Of a stretch of 64,000 nucleotides of DNA, positions 59,672 to 64,000 are shown piece after piece; position 1 is the stretch's first letter, and every line of letters begins with the position of its first letter. The notes below the pieces were generated by a model. It did not search any database. It saw only the letters and a program-made list of their open reading frames with translations, and was not told where the DNA came from. Both the position numbers and the translations under genes were made by a program. Source of the DNA: Pseudoalteromonas phenolica (GTDB lineage: Bacteria > Pseudomonadota > Gammaproteobacteria > Enterobacterales > Alteromonadaceae); contig NZ_CP013187.1 of NCBI RefSeq assembly GCF_001444405.1, forward strand, positions 3,348,001-3,412,000, given 5' to 3'.

Positions 59672-61144
59672 TTACCGAGCAACAAGCTGAATTTCCTGCT
59701 TGATACGCTCGAATTTTTTATAAAAAGGCTGCCCTGCTAATACATTTTTAGGTAGTTGTTGACGCGCATTTCTTGCTTCATCAATATTTGCAAACGGCGC
59801 TTGGATAACAACCCACCAAGGCGTACCGTTTCTCACCGTTTCATAGACATAAACGTCTTTCAATTCATTTGTTAAAACAAAACTATTTGCTATCGCTTTA
59901 TCTTTCACAGCAAGTAACTGTATAGCCCATACGCTGTCATTTTGCGTCAGTAACCATTGTGTTGGTGATAAATCCAATTCGTGTTTTTTTGTTTCCGCTG
60001 TTTGCTCTGCAGGCTCTGACATAAGTGGTAACTCTTTAGATTCAGAGACTGCTTCATTTTGTTCAAGGTCATGGTTTGCTGAAGTTATTGTCTCAGTAAC
60101 ATTATTACCTTCTCCACCTTTAACTGACAGTGAATTATCTTGTGGACTAACAACCCCAACACCTTCATTTGGCCTTGGAGTTTCAAGCGCAGTTAAAACG
60201 GCTGAAACTGTATCTGTAGTTGAATCATTTGGCGATTTAACTAAAGCCTCTCTTGGCACTTCATCATTTTCTTCGGTAGCTTTCGCCAAAGACTGAACTT
60301 CAGAAACGGTGTGTTGTGACAAGGTCTTTGTCGTTTGTGTATCAGTATTATCTAGATTTAACACCTGCTTGGCTGGGAGAACCGTTGTGAGAGGCTCTGC
60401 ATCTTCTACTTGTTCACTAAAATAAAACTGAATCTGCTTTTGATACATAAATGCCACAAGCAACAAAGCCAAAAGCACTGTCAAAGCAATTAAATGCCAA
60501 CGATAGCGCTTTTTAGGTTGCTGAGTTCTCAACGGGCTCTGTTGCGACGCCTGCCAATCAAGCAATACCGCAGGATTGCCATGTGACTCTTGTAAGAAAG
60601 CTTGGAAGATTGGGTCTTCTTCCATTGGTAAATCTTTAAAAAACATCGCCATGAGTTGCTTTGACTCAGACAGTGACAACCGCTCTAAATGAATATCTAG
60701 TGCATTTGGCAACATTCTAGGTGCTTGGGCAGTGACCAAGATAAATAACTCAACAGGGCTTTTTGCTGACAATATTCTCAGCTGTTCTATAGTTTCATCT
60801 GAAAGATGTCGCGCTCCATCTAGCACCCAAAAACATGGGCCACAGGGTTGCGATTGAAAAAGTTGAAAAAAATTTTCAGATAAAGAGTGCGTTTGGTCAA
60901 CTAAAGGCGCTCTAAAGCTGTTTTGTAGTAACTGAGTCATCAACTCAGCATCTGTCATTTGTGCCGTTACTTGAATGTAAGCTTTATTAAATTCGGGATA
61001 TTTTTCAGTGATTAAAGTTTCAGCTAAATAGCTTTTCCCTAACCCTGAAGGGCCAACTAAAGCGATCAGATTTTGCCCATATTCGAATTGCATCGCAATT
61101 CTATCAACCAAGGCAGCTCGACTCGGCAATATTTGCGATTGCAT
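59672..61144 (-). CDS. damX: DamX-like division protein with AAA ATPase and SPOR domains
   Basis: A 490-residue protein. Residues 1-200 form an ATPase domain with Walker A GPSGLGKSY at 31-39 and Walker B CFWVLDGAR. A membrane helix is at about 222-242, then a long acidic/low-complexity stretch (about 250-400), and a C-terminal SPOR domain (WAIQLLAVKDKAIANSF... to YKKF) that binds denuded peptidoglycan at the septum. E. coli DamX also has TM and SPOR parts. Its ATG overlaps the aroB stop by one base. Confidence 0.88.
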   Translation of the reverse strand: MQSQILPSRAALVDRIAMQFEYGQNLIALVGPSGLGKSYLAETLITEKYPEFNKAYIQVTAQMTDAELMTQLLQNSFRAPLVDQTHSLSENFFQLFQSQPCGPCFWVLDGARHLSDETIEQLRILSAKSPVELFILVTAQAPRMLPNALDIHLERLSLSESKQLMAMFFKDLPMEEDPIFQAFLQESHGNPAVLLDWQASQQSPLRTQQPKKRYRWHLIALTVLLALLLVAFMYQKQIQFYFSEQVEDAEPLTTVLPAKQVLNLDNTDTQTTKTLSQHTVSEVQSLAKATEENDEVPREALVKSPNDSTTDTVSAVLTALETPRPNEGVGVVSPQDNSLSVKGGEGNNVTETITSANHDLEQNEAVSESKELPLMSEPAEQTAETKKHELDLSPTQWLLTQNDSVWAIQLLAVKDKAIANSFVLTNELKDVYVYETVRNGTPWWVVIQAPFANIDEARNARQQLPKNVLAGQPFYKKFERIKQEIQLVAR

Positions 61145-62214
61145 TAGCGCCCTATTAGCTGTCTCACGGCTTCATCAGATACATCATCAACGAGTGCACA
61201 TTGCCCTAATTGCGTAGGGACAATAAATCTGATTTTGCCTTGTTGGTTCTTTTTGTCTTTGCGCATATGACCAATAAACTGCTCACTGGTCATAGACTCT
61301 GGAAACGCTACTGGTAAGTTGTAACTCGCGATGAGAGCTTTAACCCTAGCAACTTCAGATCCGTCAACTGCACCACGCATATGTGCTAACTTCATTGCTA
61401 ACATCATGCCTGCTGCAACTGCTTCACCATGCAACCAGTTACCATAGCCCATTTGTGCTTCAATAGCATGACCAAACGTATGACCCAAATTCAGTAGCGC
61501 TCTCAAGCCTGCTTCTTTCTCATCTTTAGAAACGATTTCGGCTTTAATTTCACAGCAGCGATAAATAACTTTTTGCAATACATCGTTTTGTAAATTGCTT
61601 AGCGCCTCATGTTGCTCTTCTAGAAAACGAAGAAGTGCTAGATCATAAATTAAACCATACTTTATAACTTCAGCCATACCTGCAGCGAACTCTCTACTAG
61701 GTAAGGTTTGCAAACTATTAATATCGATAAAAACGGCTTTAGGCTGATAAAAAGCCCCTATCATGTTCTTACCCAAAGGATGGTTAACCGCCGTTTTTCC
61801 GCCAACTGAAGAATCAACTTGAGAAAGTAGGGTTGTTGGAATTTGAATAAATGGCACGCCGCGTTGGTAGCATGCTGCAACAAAACCGGTTAGATCTCCA
61901 ATTACACCGCCACCCAGTGCGATCAAACAAGTGTCACGGCCACAGTTATGCTCAAGCAAAAATGCAGACACTTTTTCAAACCATTCTAAGGTCTTGAATT
62001 GCTCACCATCAGGAATAGTAAAATGTAGAGGCTCTAACTCATTAAGTTGAGTTAAAAGTGGATCTAGATAAAGAGGAGCAACTGTTTCGTTGCTAATGAT
62101 CACTGGGCGACACTTACCAATGTGTGATAATAATCGCCCGCTGTCGCAGAGAAGGTTTTCACCAATATAAATGGGGTAGCTACGCTCGTTTAAATCGACA
62201 TTCAGTTCAAGCAT
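61144..62214 (-). CDS. aroB: 3-dehydroquinate synthase
   Basis: Second step of the shikimate pathway, NAD-dependent. The 356-residue enzyme shows PDGEQFKTLEW, the NAD loop GGGVIGDLTGFVAACYQRG, the metal-site region HTFGHAIEAQ and GNWLHGEAVAAGM. It follows aroK by 19 bp and overlaps damX, the conserved aroK-aroB-damX order. Confidence 0.97.
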   Translation of the reverse strand: MLELNVDLNERSYPIYIGENLLCDSGRLLSHIGKCRPVIISNETVAPLYLDPLLTQLNELEPLHFTIPDGEQFKTLEWFEKVSAFLLEHNCGRDTCLIALGGGVIGDLTGFVAACYQRGVPFIQIPTTLLSQVDSSVGGKTAVNHPLGKNMIGAFYQPKAVFIDINSLQTLPSREFAAGMAEVIKYGLIYDLALLRFLEEQHEALSNLQNDVLQKVIYRCCEIKAEIVSKDEKEAGLRALLNLGHTFGHAIEAQMGYGNWLHGEAVAAGMMLAMKLAHMRGAVDGSEVARVKALIASYNLPVAFPESMTSEQFIGHMRKDKKNQQGKIRFIVPTQLGQCALVDDVSDEAVRQLIGR

Positions 62215-62233
62215 TTGCTACTCCTTTTATAAT

Positions 62234-62752
62234 TTAGAAATCTAACTTCTCAATAATTTGATTTGCTACTACCTTTGCGCTCTGTTCATCAGTGCGAACA
62301 ACAAAGTCAGCAACGTCTTGGTATAAAGGCTCACGCTCTTCAGCTAAGCGCTCTAGTACATCTCGCGGCGCTTCTTCTGTTTGTAGAAGAGGACGACGCT
62401 TATCTCTTTGAGTGCGAGCAACTTGTTTTTCAATTGGTGTTTCTAGATAAACAACAATGCCACGCGCTGACAGTTTGTTACGAACTTCTTTGCTCACAAC
62501 TGAACCACCACCAGTAGCTAATACAATACCTTGCATTTCAGTTAGGTCAGAGATCACGCCCTCTTCACGACGACGGAAACCCTCTTCACCTTCAAGATCA
62601 AACACCCACGCAATATCTGCGCCTGTACGACGTTCGATTTCTTGATCTGAGTCGAAGAATTCAAGGTGTAATTGGTCCGCCAAATGACGACCTATTGTGC
62701 TTTTACCAGCCCCCATTGGGCCTACTAGAAATATATTACGTTTCTCAGCCAT
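62234..62752 (-). CDS. aroK: Shikimate kinase
   Basis: Phosphorylates shikimate. The 172-residue kinase has Walker [18 protein letters not shown], the [19 protein letters not shown] shikimate-binding segment, [11 protein letters not shown] and the lid RRPLLQ. It leads aroB in the conserved order after pilQ. Confidence 0.97.
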   Translation of the reverse strand: MAEKRNIFLVGPMGAGKSTIGRHLADQLHLEFFDSDQEIERRTGADIAWVFDLEGEEGFRRREEGVISDLTEMQGIVLATGGGSVVSKEVRNKLSARGIVVYLETPIEKQVARTQRDKRRPLLQTEEAPRDVLERLAEEREPLYQDVADFVVRTDEQSAKVVANQIIEKLDF

Positions 62753-62914
62753 ATCTATTTAGTACTAACGAACTCTAAAATTTGAAAATAAACCCCGCCT
62801 CACGACCTGGCCCCAAAAATTAAGGAGGGGATTATCTCAGTAATTCGTGCGCAATTTCAAGTCAAATCATTTAAATTACAGTAAACCACGTAGAATATAA
62901 TGATTAATACGTGA

Positions 62915-64000
62915 TTACTGGCCGTCTAGCATGATTTTCGGGGTCACGAATATCAGCAATTCTCTTTTTTCATTAATGTGACGCGTATTCCTAAACAACA
63001 CACCAAGGTAAGGCACATCACCCAATAGAGGGACTTTTGTCACTGCACTGGTAATTTCTTGCTGATAGATACCACCCAGTACGATAGTTTGCCCATTTTC
63101 GACCAATACCTGAGTTTCAATTTCTTGTGTGTTAATCGCAACAGCTGGACCATTTGGTGTTTGTACATTATCACCTCGCGTATCTTGGGTGATAACTAAA
63201 TCTAGTATAATTTTATTGTCAGGAGTTATCTGTGGAGTTACCTCTAGACTTAATACCGCTTTTTTAAAGCTGACAGAGGTCGCGCCACTTGATGCGGCTT
63301 CAACATAAGGGATCTCTGTACCTTGCTCGATCCGCGCTTTTTTCTGGTTAGCCGTTGTAATACTAGGCGTTGCGATTATCTCACCCTTGTTTTCTTGCTC
63401 TAAAGCTGACAGCTCTAAATCTATGAGTGTACCGTCAGATAGCTTAGCTAGGTGCACCCCAATGCTACCTGCTGGATTGGTCACAGGTAAGTTCACATTC
63501 AAACGGTCAGTGAAAGAAGGTATAACGCCACCAGACAATTGATCAGCACTAGATAGTTTACCTGAGATTGCGTCCGACCCCTGTTGATCACTGAATCCCC
63601 AGCGAATACCTAAATCGTCTGACACATTATCACTTACCGTTACCATACGAGATTCAATTCGCACTTGTTTTACAGGAACATCGAGTGTTTCTACCATACG
63701 GCGGACATTTTCAATACTCTTTGCCGTATCTTTTATAATTAAGGTGTTTGTTCTTATATCAACAGAAACATTCCCTCTCGGGCTAATAATACTGTTGATC
63801 TCGGTTTTCAGTAAATCAGAGAACTCTTCTGCCTTGGCGTAATTTAATTGCATGTATTCATTGTAAAGTGGTTCGAGCTCTTCGACTTGTCGCATAGCTT
63901 GTAATTCTTTTGCTTCTCTAGCCGCAATTTCCTCTGCTGGAGCAACCATTAAGATCGAACCTTCAGTGCGCTTATCCAAACCTTTTACCCTCAGCACCAC
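62915..64000 (-). CDS. pilQ: Type IV pilus secretin, 3' part
   Basis: The last 361 residues of PilQ, the outer-membrane channel of type IV pili; the N-terminal AMIN and early domains lie beyond position 64000. Visible parts are an N-domain with VDIRTNTLIIKDTAKSIENVRRMVETLDVPV, the secretin barrel with TPSITTANQKKARIEQGTEIPY, and the C-terminal signature VPLLGDVPYLGVLFRN. It precedes aroK as in other gammaproteobacteria, where pilMNOPQ-aroKB is the usual order. Confidence 0.95.
   Translation of the reverse strand: MVLRVKGLDKRTEGSILMVAPAEEIAAREAKELQAMRQVEELEPLYNEYMQLNYAKAEEFSDLLKTEINSIISPRGNVSVDIRTNTLIIKDTAKSIENVRRMVETLDVPVKQVRIESRMVTVSDNVSDDLGIRWGFSDQQGSDAISGKLSSADQLSGGVIPSFTDRLNVNLPVTNPAGSIGVHLAKLSDGTLIDLELSALEQENKGEIIATPSITTANQKKARIEQGTEIPYVEAASSGATSVSFKKAVLSLEVTPQITPDNKIILDLVITQDTRGDNVQTPNGPAVAINTQEIETQVLVENGQTIVLGGIYQQEITSAVTKVPLLGDVPYLGVLFRNTRHINEKRELLIFVTPKIMLDGQ

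Overview
The window looks like chromosomal DNA of a marine gammaproteobacterium of the Alteromonadales, most likely Pseudoalteromonas or a close relative. The evidence is the moderately AT-rich base composition, the argE / argCBF divergon, the long-form PurC, the DUF3802 and DUF2970 proteins, the manganese-dependent pyrophosphatase, and the conserved block pilQ-aroK-aroB-damX-dam-rpe-gph-trpS-pabA. Almost everything is on the minus strand. I saw no rRNA, tRNA, prophage, transposase or CRISPR array. The genus is inferred from gene content alone.

Layout. 1-3.6 kb: arginine biosynthesis (argC-argB-argF leftwards, argE rightwards) around tandem ArgR boxes. 3.6-6.7 kb: two tiny paralogous RiPP-like precursor peptides with the same 31-residue GG leader and different Cys-rich cores, then a large secreted zinc metalloprotease. 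7-11 kb: fbp, a small unknown, a CWC/DUF5522 protein, a mercaptopyruvate sulfurtransferase and a lone KpsS-like protein. 11-15 kb: a GGDEF-EAL sensor and purC. 15-17.6 kb: a probable zinc-related ABC system (ATPase, permease with a His-rich loop, DUF3299 protein) behind a candidate Zur box. 17.6-18.05 kb: a 150-bp tandem repeat. 18-24.3 kb: a tight operon of two ATP-grasp proteins (one with a helix-hairpin-helix tail) and an M14 carboxypeptidase, divergent from an M20 peptidase; this is the best candidate for an undescribed peptide ligation and removal system. 24.3-28.5 kb: mutM, a membrane-anchored unknown, ppaC, an AraC regulator and a solute-binding-like protein. 29-33.7 kb: a DsbD-like membrane protein with two thioredoxin-like exported proteins, divergent from a CadC-like regulator. 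33.7-37.7 kb: a two-domain hydrolase lipoprotein divergent from a second CadC-like regulator. 37.7-44.3 kb: the thiamine operon thiC-thiO-thiS-thiG-thiDE-thiF under a TPP riboswitch. 44.3-49.3 kb: a META-domain lipoprotein, a thioesterase, a TonB-dependent receptor, speD, an OsmC-like protein and a DUF3802 protein. 49.4-55.3 kb: arginine catabolism (astC/argD, astA, astD), an HDOD protein and pabA. 55.3-64 kb: trpS-gph-rpe, two small genes, dam, damX, aroB, aroK and the 3' part of pilQ.

How the parts work together. The arginine genes at the two ends of the window make and break down arginine, and both have ARG-box-like sites. The thiamine operon is a complete thiazole/pyrimidine route using glycine oxidase (ThiO) in place of ThiH, with ThiD and ThiE fused. 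Two degenerate copies of a ~160-bp element with ATACCAAT/ATTGGTAT ends, in opposite orientation, sit in two large intergenic gaps.
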